From JAWXUK01 sp044432725 (GTDB lineage Bacteria; Bacillota; Clostridia; Oscillospirales; Oscillospiraceae): a stretch of 64,000 nucleotides of DNA. The notes below the pieces were generated by a model. The model did not search any database and was not told the origin of the DNA. It worked only from the letters and a program-made list of their open reading frames with translations. The position numbers and the translations under genes are program-made. Shown piece after piece: positions 7,695 to 16,094 of this stretch. Within the stretch, counting starts at the first letter, position 1. Every line of letters begins with the position of its first letter. The stretch is from positions 66,942 to 130,941 of the forward strand of contig JAWXUL010000007.1 of the NCBI GenBank assembly GCA_044432725.1, written 5' to 3'.

Positions 7695-9088
7695 ACGCTG
7701 CTCCTTTCGTCTAATGCAATATAGTTTTTGATGTTGTTATAAGAAATATCTTGTACCATTTGTCCTAAAACCACTATATCTGCGGGATATTCACCATTCT
7801 CAACCAAATGACCAATTTTATTGCACAAAATACGTCGAAAATACTCATGCCGTGGGAAGGAGAGGAAACTTCTGGAATCGGTGAGCATACCTACAAAACG
7901 GGATAACATTCCCATAGAGGCGAGATCGTCCATTTGACGATTCATTCCCTCTTTTGTATCCATAAACCACCAACCTGAGCCAAATTGCATCTTTCCAAGG
8001 ATCCCTCCTCCTTGGAAATTGCCTAACATAGAAGCAAGCACTGCATTATCTGCTGGATTTAAGCAATATAAAATAGTTTTGGGCAGTTGATCACTTTGAT
8101 CCATGCTGTCCAGTAATCTGGATAAATCCACTGCACATGGCCCATCATTGATGGAGTCAAAACCAGTGTCTGCTCCTATTTTTGTAAACATTCTACTGGA
8201 ATTGTTTCGCATGGGACCGATGTGATATTGCATTGCCCAAGCTCTTTTGTGATATTCTTTTCCTAAAAAGGAAAGGATAAAACCTTTGTATTTTCGCAGT
8301 TCATCGTGGCTTAAGGGTTCTTTTGCCAGTGCTTTTTTGTAAATCGTATCCACTTCTTTTTCTGTTGCCTCTAAATACATCACTGTATCCAAGCCGTGGT
8401 CAGAAAGGCGACAGCCAACTTCGTGGAAATAGTCTAATTTTTGGACTAAAAAACACAAAACATCTTCTAAGTTTTTCAAGTTAAGAGAAGTAACATAGGG
8501 TAAAAAGCCCTCTTTTTCCATGTGTATCAGGGAATCAGGACGAAAAGAAGGTAAAACATTGCAGGAATATCCTTCTTTCTTTAATAATTTATGGAAAGAA
8601 AGGTCATCTTTTGGATCATCTGTGGTGCACATTACTGTCACATTAGATTGCTGTATTAAACCACGCACCGAAAATTCCTTTTTTTGTAGAATCTCATTGC
8701 ATTGATGATAAATTTCTGTTGCTGTTTTTTCGGAAAGGGGTGTATCTATTTGAAAATAACGTTGCAATTCTAAATGCGTCCAGTGATAGAGGGGGTTTCC
8801 CAATGCATATGGCATGGTTTTGGCATATGCAATGAATTTCTCTTCATCACTTTTATTTCCTGTAATAAAGTCTTCAGTGATACCATTCGCTCGCATTAAT
8901 CGCCATTTATAATGGTCGCCACTAAGCCAAATTTGTGAAATGTTTTCATATTTGACATCTTCGTAGATATCTTTGGGATTTAAGTGGTTGTGAAAATCAA
9001 AAATTGGCATTGTTTTTGCGAAATCGTGGTAAAGGGTTTGTGAAGTTTCTGTGTCTAAAAGAAAATCTTTGTCCATAAATTGTTTCAT
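7691..9088 (-). CDS. uxaC: Glucuronate isomerase (uronate isomerase)
   Basis: Converts D-glucuronate to D-fructuronate, and galacturonate to tagaturonate, in the cytosol. 465 aa, standard length. It belongs to the amidohydrolase-type TIM barrels: the metal motif is MPIFDFHNHLNPKDI with H33 and H35, and MQYHIGPMRNNSSRMF and the DSRSFLSFPRHEYFRRILC region near the C-terminus are family signatures. It is the first dedicated enzyme of the pathway completed by uxuB downstream (overlapping) and uxuA upstream. It is 10 bases after the oxidoreductase at 9099-10097, in the same minus-strand operon. Confidence 0.96.
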   Translation of the reverse strand: MKQFMDKDFLLDTETSQTLYHDFAKTMPIFDFHNHLNPKDIYEDVKYENISQIWLSGDHYKWRLMRANGITEDFITGNKSDEEKFIAYAKTMPYALGNPLYHWTHLELQRYFQIDTPLSEKTATEIYHQCNEILQKKEFSVRGLIQQSNVTVMCTTDDPKDDLSFHKLLKKEGYSCNVLPSFRPDSLIHMEKEGFLPYVTSLNLKNLEDVLCFLVQKLDYFHEVGCRLSDHGLDTVMYLEATEKEVDTIYKKALAKEPLSHDELRKYKGFILSFLGKEYHKRAWAMQYHIGPMRNNSSRMFTKIGADTGFDSINDGPCAVDLSRLLDSMDQSDQLPKTILYCLNPADNAVLASMLGNFQGGGILGKMQFGSGWWFMDTKEGMNRQMDDLASMGMLSRFVGMLTDSRSFLSFPRHEYFRRILCNKIGHLVENGEYPADIVVLGQMVQDISYNNIKNYIALDERSSV

Positions 9089-9098
9089 ATTGTTCCCC

Positions 9099-10097
9099 TT
9101 ATAAGATGATTTTGTTCATATTTTCAGAACTAGATGCAAAAATAGCATCCATTACTTTGATCGCATACAAGCCCTCTGACATTGAAATATAATCAAGGTT
9201 ATTGGCTAAAATAGCTTGATAAAACTTTTTCACAGCAATGCCATGACTGGCTCCGTAATATTCTTTCCCACCCTCTAAAGTTTGATCAACTGCTAAAGAA
9301 ACAGTGGTATTCCCTTCTGTTTTATAGAGATTGTGATTATGAATGGAAAATTTTGCTTTTTCATAGACAAATTCTAGCTCTACTTCTGAATTGTCACCAT
9401 AGGCGATGGTAGCAAAGAAAATACAAGTACCTCCCTTTTGGTAATCAAGTCTGCACATGACAGAATCTTCGATTTCTGTCTCTTTCAAAGCAAAATTAGC
9501 AACTTTACCCTCTAAACTATCAAATTCTCCTCCCAGATAGGACAGTAAATCTAGTGTATGGATGGCTTGATTGATCATAACACCTCCACCTGATTTATCT
9601 TTCTCTCCTCGCCAAGTTGCTTCTTGGTAGTATGACATTTCACGACACCAAGTGACAATACCTTTGCTACAAATCAATTTTCCGTAATTATCATTTTCTA
9701 ATAGATTTTTTAAGTGGACAATGGTGTCATTATAACGATTCTGGAAACAAACACCTATTTTTACTGCATATTTATCTTCTAAATGTAAGATTGTTTTTCC
9801 TTCTTTTTCTGTCAAAGCAAGGGGTTTTTCAGTGAATACATGACGACCATAAGTGGCACAAAGCTCTATGGCACAAGTGTGTAAATAATGAGGCAAACAA
9901 ATGTGGACACAATCTAATTCCTCATGAATTAGCATTTCTTTCAGATCTGTATAAAAAGAAACTTCAGATGGTAAATCAGCTTTTTTTCTAGGGTCAATAT
10001 CACAAACAGCCACTAATTTCCCCAATTCCGAGGCATTAATAGCACTTTTATGAATAGCAGAAACAGTTCCTAAGCCAACGATGGCTATTTTAAGCAT
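9099..10097 (-). CDS. Gfo/Idh/MocA family NAD(P)-dependent oxidoreductase
   Basis: 332 aa. The N-terminal Rossmann fold starts KIAIVGLGTVSAIH, and the family's E-K-P motif (E90-K91-P92) contains the catalytic Lys. The GGGVMINQAIHTLDLLSYLGG stretch is the conserved C-terminal-domain His segment. Such enzymes oxidise or reduce sugar carbonyls or hydroxyls, often at C3 of glycosides. The substrate cannot be read from sequence. It pairs with the TIM-barrel isomerase-like protein at 10199, as the second Gfo protein (13169) pairs with 12293, so both pairs probably process sugars entering the glucuronate route. The start is the first ATG, after CTCCTCC (GGAGGAG on the coding strand). Confidence 0.9.
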   Translation of the reverse strand: MLKIAIVGLGTVSAIHKSAINASELGKLVAVCDIDPRKKADLPSEVSFYTDLKEMLIHEELDCVHICLPHYLHTCAIELCATYGRHVFTEKPLALTEKEGKTILHLEDKYAVKIGVCFQNRYNDTIVHLKNLLENDNYGKLICSKGIVTWCREMSYYQEATWRGEKDKSGGGVMINQAIHTLDLLSYLGGEFDSLEGKVANFALKETEIEDSVMCRLDYQKGGTCIFFATIAYGDNSEVELEFVYEKAKFSIHNHNLYKTEGNTTVSLAVDQTLEGGKEYYGASHGIAVKKFYQAILANNLDYISMSEGLYAIKVMDAIFASSSENMNKIIL

Positions 10098-10198
10098 AAC
10101 ATTCTCCTCCTTTTATTCTCCTGACTTTCTAAAAACAGGATACAGATTTTTGTTTTTTATTTATTTTTCAAGGCAATATCACACTGCCACAGAACACT

Positions 10199-11077
10199 TT
10201 AAACTTTTACACCGAGTTCTGATAAAATTTGAGTGAATGCTTTATACTGCAGTTCAAACCCCTCTTCTCCTGATAGTTCAGCAGAAGTATCAATCACAGT
10301 ACTGGCATCCTCTAACTCTAAAGATTGTAAAGAGCCGAACATTGCAAGATGGGGCTCTAGTGTAAAAAAGCCTTCATAACCGCTGTCCAAAATTTTCTGA
10401 ACCAGTTCAGGGATTTTTCCATGGCCTGTACCGCATAAAACGTTATAACTTAAGTCATAAGAAGCATCTTTAATGTGATAATAAAGGATATTGCTTTTCA
10501 GCAGATCATAGGCTTCTAAGGTATTTTCGCCACACTGTACAAAATTAGCAAAATCGAAAATTCCTTGAAAATAGGGAGAATCTACTTCTTTAAAAAGGGT
10601 ATGACAGCGTTTGACAATGTCACCAAAGATATCTTTTTCGTTTTCGTGAAGTAAAATTACTTTGTACTTTGCCGAAATCTCTGCAAATATTTTGATTTTT
10701 TCTACCACGATATCTTGATAGCGATCATAATTTTCTCCCTTTTTGATGAAAAAACTAAAAATGCGTATATAGTTACATTCTAACAAATTTGCTATTTGAC
10801 AAAGTGTTTCCAGTTGTTTTACTTGCTCTGTGAATCCTGCTTCATCGTCAATAAAAATTTTTCCTATGGGAGAACTAAGGGAGGACACGCTGATCCCTTC
10901 CTTTTTCAGACGTGGGAATACCTTTGATTGAAATTCTTCTAAAGAATAATCCCCAATATTTTTCCCATCTATGCCACGTAAAGAGATGTATTCCATGGAA
11001 AGGGACTTTATTTTGGCTAATTGTTCGTCAAAATTATCTGAAATTTCATCAGAAAAACCTGAAATAAGAATACTCAT
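10199..11077 (-). CDS. Sugar phosphate isomerase/epimerase-like TIM-barrel protein
   Basis: 292 aa of the AP-endonuclease-2-like (xylose isomerase-like) TIM barrel family, usually a divalent-metal enzyme. Visible metal-site segments are LLHENEKDIFGD, GIFDFANFVQCG, YYHIKDASYDL and a late GFFTLEPHL, which place Glu, Asp, His and Glu as in hexulose epimerases and inosose dehydratase-like proteins. Function unknown: an isomerase, epimerase or keto-glycoside lyase role would all fit the operon. It lies 12 bases after uxuA and about 100 bases before the Gfo gene. Confidence 0.85.
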   Translation of the reverse strand: MSILISGFSDEISDNFDEQLAKIKSLSMEYISLRGIDGKNIGDYSLEEFQSKVFPRLKKEGISVSSLSSPIGKIFIDDEAGFTEQVKQLETLCQIANLLECNYIRIFSFFIKKGENYDRYQDIVVEKIKIFAEISAKYKVILLHENEKDIFGDIVKRCHTLFKEVDSPYFQGIFDFANFVQCGENTLEAYDLLKSNILYYHIKDASYDLSYNVLCGTGHGKIPELVQKILDSGYEGFFTLEPHLAMFGSLQSLELEDASTVIDTSAELSGEEGFELQYKAFTQILSELGVKV

Positions 11078-11089
11078 TTTTTCTCCTCT

Positions 11090-12133
11090 TTACTGCAATT
11101 TTTCTAAAGTTTCCCAAATACCATTGATGTAACTTGCACCTAATGCACGGTCATAAAGTCCATATCCTGGTCTGCCAGTTTCGCCCCAAATCATTCTGCC
11201 ATGGTCTGGGCGAAGATAACCAGTATAGCCAACTTCGTGATATGCCTTCAGAATATCTACCATATCCAGCGAACCACAAGAAGAAAAATGAGCTGATTCT
11301 TCAAATCCATTGGGTAAAATCTTCACATTTCTCAGGTGAGCGAAGTGGATTCTTCCCATCTTGCCATATTTTCGTACCATATGGGCATAATCATTCTTTG
11401 GGGAGCAACCTAAAGAACCAGAACACAAAGTGAGACCGTTATGTTCCACATCTACAAGTGTTAAGAAACGGTCAATGCTCTTTTCATCGGTGATAATCCG
11501 TGGAATCCCAAAAATACTCCATGGTGGGTCATCCTGATGAATCGCCATTTTTACATCTGATTCTACAGCCACAGGGATGATTTCTTTCAGAAAAAACTTT
11601 AAATTTTCCCAAAGACCTTCCTCACCTAAGGTTTGATAAGCAGAAATTAACTCACCCATTTCTTCTTTTGTATAGCTGGCATCCCAACCAGGAAGGGATA
11701 AATCCCCAGAAACAGGGTCCATTTTCTCTACTTGTTCTTGATAGAAAACTAAGGCATTAGAGCCGTCAGGAAGTTCTTTATCTAGTTGACTTCTGGTCCA
11801 ATCAAAGACAGGCATAAAATTATAACAAATTACTTTTACTCCTGCTTTTCCCAACTTCTTGATATTTTCTTTATAGTTTTCAATATAACGGAGATAATCT
11901 CCACGGCGTAATTTGATGTCCTCGTGGACAGGGACAGACTCGATGACTTCCATCTCTAGTCCGTATTTTTCGACTTCAGCTTTCAGTGCTAGAATTTCCT
12001 GATCTTCCCACACTTCCCCCACTGGTTTGGTGTATACTGCTGTGACAACTCCTGTCATATTGGGGATTTGTCGAATGTGGTTTAGGCTGACTTTATCGTC
12101 AGTTCCGTACCATCTAAATGTCATTTTCATCAT
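11090..12133 (-). CDS. uxuA: D-mannonate dehydratase
   Basis: Dehydrates D-mannonate to 2-keto-3-deoxygluconate (KDG). 347 aa, typical of the shorter Gram-positive UxuA (about 350). The N-terminus MTFRWYGTDDKVSLNHIRQI and GVVTAVYTKPVGEVW match the family. The metal site is suggested by AIHQDDPPWSIFGIPRI, CSGSLG, HFAHLRN and YLRPDHGRMIWGE (conserved His, Cys, His and Asp). Three in-frame ATGs lie close together; after the AAGGAG ribosome site the second (12130) has the best spacing, so the N-terminus is uncertain by one to three residues. A 159-base gap separates it from the preceding gene and may hold an internal promoter. Confidence 0.96.
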   Translation of the reverse strand: MMKMTFRWYGTDDKVSLNHIRQIPNMTGVVTAVYTKPVGEVWEDQEILALKAEVEKYGLEMEVIESVPVHEDIKLRRGDYLRYIENYKENIKKLGKAGVKVICYNFMPVFDWTRSQLDKELPDGSNALVFYQEQVEKMDPVSGDLSLPGWDASYTKEEMGELISAYQTLGEEGLWENLKFFLKEIIPVAVESDVKMAIHQDDPPWSIFGIPRIITDEKSIDRFLTLVDVEHNGLTLCSGSLGCSPKNDYAHMVRKYGKMGRIHFAHLRNVKILPNGFEESAHFSSCGSLDMVDILKAYHEVGYTGYLRPDHGRMIWGETGRPGYGLYDRALGASYINGIWETLEKLQ

Positions 12134-12292
12134 AGAACTCCTTTTTTATAACACAAAATTCAATTTAACCATAAAATCATCTTCCTATAGTGTGAGAACA
12201 GGACAGATGTATGAATCTTTCAGGAACACCTCATCATTCCCATGCTTGAAGTTTTCCTGTATTGGGGCATGAGAGATTGTGAAGTGTTTCCT

Positions 12293-13141
12293 TTAAAATA
12301 ACCCTTCATATCCCATGTTCACTAGATTTGCTCGTGAAACTTCTAAACAATGGAAAGGGTCTTTTCCGTAACAATCATCTTGCTCGATGAGTAGATATTT
12401 TACGCCTGTATCCAAACCAGCTTGGATAATAGACGGGAAATCAAGATTTCCACTGCCAATTTCCGCATATCTGACCACATTGGTAAAAGCTTTTAGAAAT
12501 TCAGGATGTTTGCTCATATCTACCCCTGTGAAATCAGGCTCTACCAGACGATAATCCTTTAAATGAAGGAGTTCCAATTTCCCTTTGTACTGTTTGATGT
12601 ACTCCACAGGATTTTCTCCCCCATATTGCACCCAGTAAACATCTATTTCAAAGCCCAATTTCGTTGTATTGTCTCGAATCAAATCCAAGAGATACTTCCC
12701 ATTATATTTCACAAATTCGATGTGATGATTATGATAATACAAGTGAATCCCATGTTCACTTAATCTTTTTGCCATTTCTTCACATTTATTGGCGAAGAGT
12801 AAAGATTTTTCCAAAGACCCCATATAACTTAATGGCATCATCCCAACTCGCAGATAATTGCAGTTTAAAAATTTGCAATCAGCCACTATTTTATCAAAAT
12901 CAGTGGAAAGTGATTCTGCTCCTGGTGTTTGTGGTTCTATGGCGGCAGAGAGAGCTGCAATTTCCATTTGGAACTCGCTGCAAGCTGTTTTCATTTCTTT
13001 TACATTTTCCTCAGTCATGGGGATTTGGCTGACTTCAACACAAGAAAAGCCAAGTTCATGTAATTTTTTTAAAACCTTGAACACCCCTTGTTCCAGTACA
13101 ATTTCTTTGAGCATCATCATTTGTACGCCTATTTTAGCCAT
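12293..13141 (-). CDS. Sugar phosphate isomerase/epimerase-like TIM-barrel protein
   Basis: 282 aa, same fold family as the protein at 10199-11077 but clearly divergent from it. Metal-site-like segments are YYHNHHIEF, LGFEIDVYWVQYGG, LLHLKDYRL and a terminal YLLIEQDDCYG. This pattern (HNH, D, HLKD, EQD) is common in inosose-dehydratase or IolE/IolH-like proteins and in isomerases encoded beside Gfo/Idh/MocA genes. It follows its Gfo partner by 27 bases. Substrate unknown. The ribosome site GGAGAG precedes the ATG at 13141. Confidence 0.87.
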   Translation of the reverse strand: MAKIGVQMMMLKEIVLEQGVFKVLKKLHELGFSCVEVSQIPMTEENVKEMKTACSEFQMEIAALSAAIEPQTPGAESLSTDFDKIVADCKFLNCNYLRVGMMPLSYMGSLEKSLLFANKCEEMAKRLSEHGIHLYYHNHHIEFVKYNGKYLLDLIRDNTTKLGFEIDVYWVQYGGENPVEYIKQYKGKLELLHLKDYRLVEPDFTGVDMSKHPEFLKAFTNVVRYAEIGSGNLDFPSIIQAGLDTGVKYLLIEQDDCYGKDPFHCLEVSRANLVNMGYEGLF

Positions 13142-13168
13142 AGTTATCTCTCCTTTACAAATCCTTGT

Positions 13169-14356
13169 TTAACCTTCGTTCTTTGCTTTTTCTTCTAGCA
13201 ATTCTAAGAACATGTTTTCATCAAAATCAATGTCTACCTCTTTGCCCAACCAACTGGAAAGATGAATGGCATTGGCAAGACGAACACCATTGATGCCGTC
13301 AGATCCAGGTGCCACCAGTGGGGTACCATCTAGGATATTTGCTGCAAAATTACGAAGAATGTCACCGTGTTGCTCTCCCCAGACGCTGGAAAATTCGATT
13401 GTTTCCACTGTTTGCAGTCCTCGTTCTTCCATGACACCACCACGCATCATGTTAAATACTTCTTCTAAATCAGTGACACCCTCATTGACTTCTTGCTCTG
13501 TTTGTGCCAGTCGGGTCACCGTGGCTGTTTTGGAATTATCCACCACAATTTTCCCTTTGTCTCCCAAAATTTCCAGACGATCAGTCCCCATTAAGTCATG
13601 GGTACAAGTGATAAAAATACCTGTTGCACCATTCCCATAGTCAAACATGGCTGTTACTTCATCTTCTACAGAAATATTTCGCATATAACCATATTTCACA
13701 TTAGAATAAACTTTTTGGGGCATACCACAAAGCCATTGTAATAAATCAATTTGATGAGGTGCTTGGTTGACCAAGACGCCGCCCCCTTCTCCCTTCCAAG
13801 TGGCACGCCATGCAGACATTTCATAGTAGGCTTGGGGACGGTACCAGTTGGTGATAATCCAGTTTGAACGGCGGATTTTTCCAATTTCTCCACCATCAAT
13901 AATCGCTTTTAATTTTTTGTACAGAGGATTCATTCTTTGGTTGAAAAACACAGCAAAAGTGAGTTCTGGCTTAGATTTTGCCATATCAATGACTTCTTGC
14001 ACTTGTTTTGTATACACACCAGCTGGCTTTTCTAACAAAGCGTGAAGATTTCTTTCGAGAGCGTCAATGCCGATTTGAGGATGTAAATAGTGTGGTACGG
14101 TGGTCACCACTGCGTCTACTGTTCCACTGTCCATCATCTCGATATAATCGCTAAAGACTGGAATATCAGGGAAAATAGATTTTAGATTTTCTGCTTTTTT
14201 AGGGTCGATTTCACAAAAAGCCCCTACTTCTAATTGGTCAAATTTTTGGTCTGCAAAACCTGCACTATTGGGACCAATGGAAACACCTGTGAGTAGTTGT
14301 GTGTAAAAACCACCTTGCTGTCCTACACCGATGATTCCTAATCTTACTTTTTTCAT
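13169..14356 (-). CDS. Gfo/Idh/MocA family NAD(P)-dependent oxidoreductase, first gene of the uxu operon
   Basis: 395 aa from ATG 14356 (MKKVRLGIIGVGQQGGFYTQ), with the GxGxxG dinucleotide motif at residues 10-15, the E109-K110-P111 catalytic motif and the GGGVLVNQAPHQIDLLQWLCG segment with the conserved His. Longer in-frame starts, up to 14434, add residues that do not resemble the family, so 14356 is preferred although its ribosome site is weak. As the promoter-proximal gene it may act first on imported sugar, for example by oxidising it at C3 before isomerase or lyase action by the next gene. Substrate unknown. Confidence 0.9.
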   Translation of the reverse strand: MKKVRLGIIGVGQQGGFYTQLLTGVSIGPNSAGFADQKFDQLEVGAFCEIDPKKAENLKSIFPDIPVFSDYIEMMDSGTVDAVVTTVPHYLHPQIGIDALERNLHALLEKPAGVYTKQVQEVIDMAKSKPELTFAVFFNQRMNPLYKKLKAIIDGGEIGKIRRSNWIITNWYRPQAYYEMSAWRATWKGEGGGVLVNQAPHQIDLLQWLCGMPQKVYSNVKYGYMRNISVEDEVTAMFDYGNGATGIFITCTHDLMGTDRLEILGDKGKIVVDNSKTATVTRLAQTEQEVNEGVTDLEEVFNMMRGGVMEERGLQTVETIEFSSVWGEQHGDILRNFAANILDGTPLVAPGSDGINGVRLANAIHLSSWLGKEVDIDFDENMFLELLEEKAKNEG

Positions 14357-14391
14357 ATCAATACACCACTTTCTTTTCATCATTACGCTGG

Positions 14392-14399
14392 AAACGTTT
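14392..14399. promoter_or_regulatory. Candidate LacI-type half-palindrome AAACGTTT
   Basis: The palindrome AAACGTTT, within GGAAACGTTTTT, lies 35 bases before the first uxu-operon gene. It resembles the centre of LacI/CcpA-family operators (A-A-C-G-T-T). It could be the target of the LacI-family protein at 14864 or of CcpA. Confidence 0.35.
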
Positions 14400-14472
14400 T
14401 TGTTAGATAAATAAACCAGAAAAATTCGATTCATTAAATAGGGAAAAGAATCATCAACAAAAAGAACTTTAT

Positions 14473-14486
14473 CGTTTAAGTAAACG
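14473..14486. promoter_or_regulatory. Candidate operator of the divergent regulator
   Basis: CGTTTA-AG-TAAACG is a perfect 6-bp inverted repeat with a two-base centre. It lies in the leader of the minus-strand uxu operon, about 60 bases after its -10 box and 380 bases before the LacI gene. Size and C-G-T-T-T pattern fit LacI-family half-sites. Inference only. Confidence 0.4.
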
Positions 14487-14544
14487 GTTAAAAAAAAACT
14501 GCTGTCATAATTTTAAATGTGCCAATGTTCATTTATCTGAGTAA

Positions 14545-14573
14545 ATTTTACCATATATTTTGGAAACTATCAA
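14545..14573 (-). promoter_or_regulatory. Candidate sigma-A promoter of the uxu operon
   Basis: On the minus strand TTGATA (14568-14573), a 17-base spacer and TAAAAT (14545-14550). Each hexamer differs from consensus by one base. It gives a leader of about 180 bases containing two possible operators. Confidence 0.6.
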
Positions 14574-14787
14574 GTCCAAGAAGATAAAAAAATTTTTTTT
14601 ATCAAACTATACAAAAAAATATCTTTTTTTTAGGCAAAATCACGAAGCTTTTTCCTTTGCTGGCAAGATAGAAGAAGGAGAAAAGACGTTTTTTCGTCTT
14701 TAACAGAATTCTTTCTATAGGATTTGGTTATTTTAAACAAAAAACGGCGGTGTATTTTGTTTATATAGTAGAAAAGGTAAAAAGCTA

Positions 14788-14843
14788 TTGACTTACCATA
14801 AATTTCATGTTAAACTAAAGTCAGAACTTAAACGAATAAGTTC
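14788..14843 (+). promoter_or_regulatory. Promoter and inverted repeat of the LacI-family gene
   Basis: TTGACT (14788-14793), 17 bases, TAAACT (14811-14816). Directly after it a perfect inverted repeat GAACTTA-N6-TAAGTTC (14824-14843) covers the probable transcription start, as expected for an autoregulatory operator or a leader hairpin. Confidence 0.6.
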
Positions 14844-14863
14844 TTTCGTGAAGGGGGGGTTCC

Positions 14864-15880
14864 ATGGTAACAATCAAAGAAATTGCACAATCTTGCAACC
14901 TCTCAGCCGCTGCTGTCAGCAAAGCTTTACGAGAACAGCCAGATATCAGCCAAGTCACCCGAGAGAAAGTGAAAAAGGTAGCCAAAGAGATGGGGTATAT
15001 CCCCAACGCTGCTGCCATACGTTTGAAAACAAATCACTCCTATACCATCGGAGTGTTGCTGAAAAATGATTCAGATAGCAGACTTGACCATGCTTTTTTC
15101 GCTTCGGTACTGAATCATTTTATTTTTGCTTGTCATAACTCTGGTTATACTGTGCTATTTCTTTGCGAAAAAATCGGTCATCAAGATTTATCTTATTTGG
15201 AATCTGCCCAAACTTTTGGCTGTGATGCTGTATTTATTTTAAATGCGAATTACCAAGAAAGTTCTGTCATTCAGCTGATGGAAGGGCAAATCCCACTGGT
15301 TTTACTTGACTATTCCTTTCATCAACTGGCTTCTGTTCATTCAGATAATGCAGTTGGTATGGGAGAAATGGTGCGATATGCCTATGAAAAAGGACATCGT
15401 AAAATTGCGATGATCTATGGCGACGATTCTTTTATTACAAAACAACGTGTCGCCAGTTTTCATAAAGCCTGTCATGAAGTGGGCTTAGAAATTCCAGACG
15501 AGTATATCAGCCAGCAAAAATATCATGCACCAGAGACAGCAGAACGAGCCACTCATCTTTTACTGGACTTGCCTAATCCACCAACTTTTATTTTCTATCA
15601 AGATGATTTTTCTTTTTTAGGAGGTAAAACAGCACTAGAAGAAAGAGGGCTGTCCTATCCGAAAGATATCAGCGTGGCTGGCTATGATGGCCAACCAATT
15701 TCACAAGGTCTGAGTCCAAAATTAATGACTTGGAAACAAAATACAGTGGACTTAGGCAAAAAAGCATGGGAAATCTTGCAAGAAGCAATAGAACATCCCA
15801 AAACTTATTTGCCAAAAGACTATCAAGTCCAAGGGGAATTTTGCTCAGGAGCTTCAGTGAAAGACTTAACAGTTGGATAA
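14864..15880 (+). CDS. LacI family transcriptional regulator
   Basis: 338 aa, normal LacI length. The N-terminal helix-turn-helix (residues 2-50) reads VTIKEIAQSCNLSAAAVSKAL, followed by the hinge region near residue 50-60 (PNAAAIRLKT) and a periplasmic-binding-protein-like effector domain. Its position between the divergent uxu operon and the ABC/GH3 operon makes it the probable sugar-responsive regulator of both; the effector would be a uronate or oligosaccharide. The ribosome site AAGGGGGGG lies four bases before ATG, which fixes the start. It ends 214 bases before the ABC genes. Confidence 0.93.
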   Translation: MVTIKEIAQSCNLSAAAVSKALREQPDISQVTREKVKKVAKEMGYIPNAAAIRLKTNHSYTIGVLLKNDSDSRLDHAFFASVLNHFIFACHNSGYTVLFLCEKIGHQDLSYLESAQTFGCDAVFILNANYQESSVIQLMEGQIPLVLLDYSFHQLASVHSDNAVGMGEMVRYAYEKGHRKIAMIYGDDSFITKQRVASFHKACHEVGLEIPDEYISQQKYHAPETAERATHLLLDLPNPPTFIFYQDDFSFLGGKTALEERGLSYPKDISVAGYDGQPISQGLSPKLMTWKQNTVDLGKKAWEILQEAIEHPKTYLPKDYQVQGEFCSGASVKDLTVG

Positions 15881-15903
15881 TCCCAAATTTGGGTTTACCA
15901 TAA

Positions 15904-16063
15904 GGGGACCTCTAAAAACTCTTGGGGGACAAGAGTACAAATTTTTTGTTCTTAGATTGTTCTGAAAAAGTTTTTAATCCTTGGTGGATTTAGAACTTTT
16001 TCAGGGCAAAAATTAGGGCGAAGGAATTGTTTTATTGTTGTTTAGGGGTTTTTAGAGGTTCCC
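15904..16063. repeat. 160-bp palindromic element with GGGAACCTCTAAAAA-type ends
   Basis: The ends GGGGACCTCTAAAAA (15904-15918) and TTTTTAGAGGTTCCC (16049-16063) are inverted repeats with one mismatch. Inside are two more hairpins: ACTCTTG-N5-CAAGAGT (15918-15936) and CTGAAAAAGTT..AACTTTTTCAG (15962-16004). A shorter element with a closely related right end is at 24580-24639. It lies between lacI and the substrate-binding protein gene, so it may also act as terminator or leader structure. Confidence 0.6.
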
Positions 16064-16094
16064 ACAAATGAATTATTTTTAGGAGGAAAACAAA

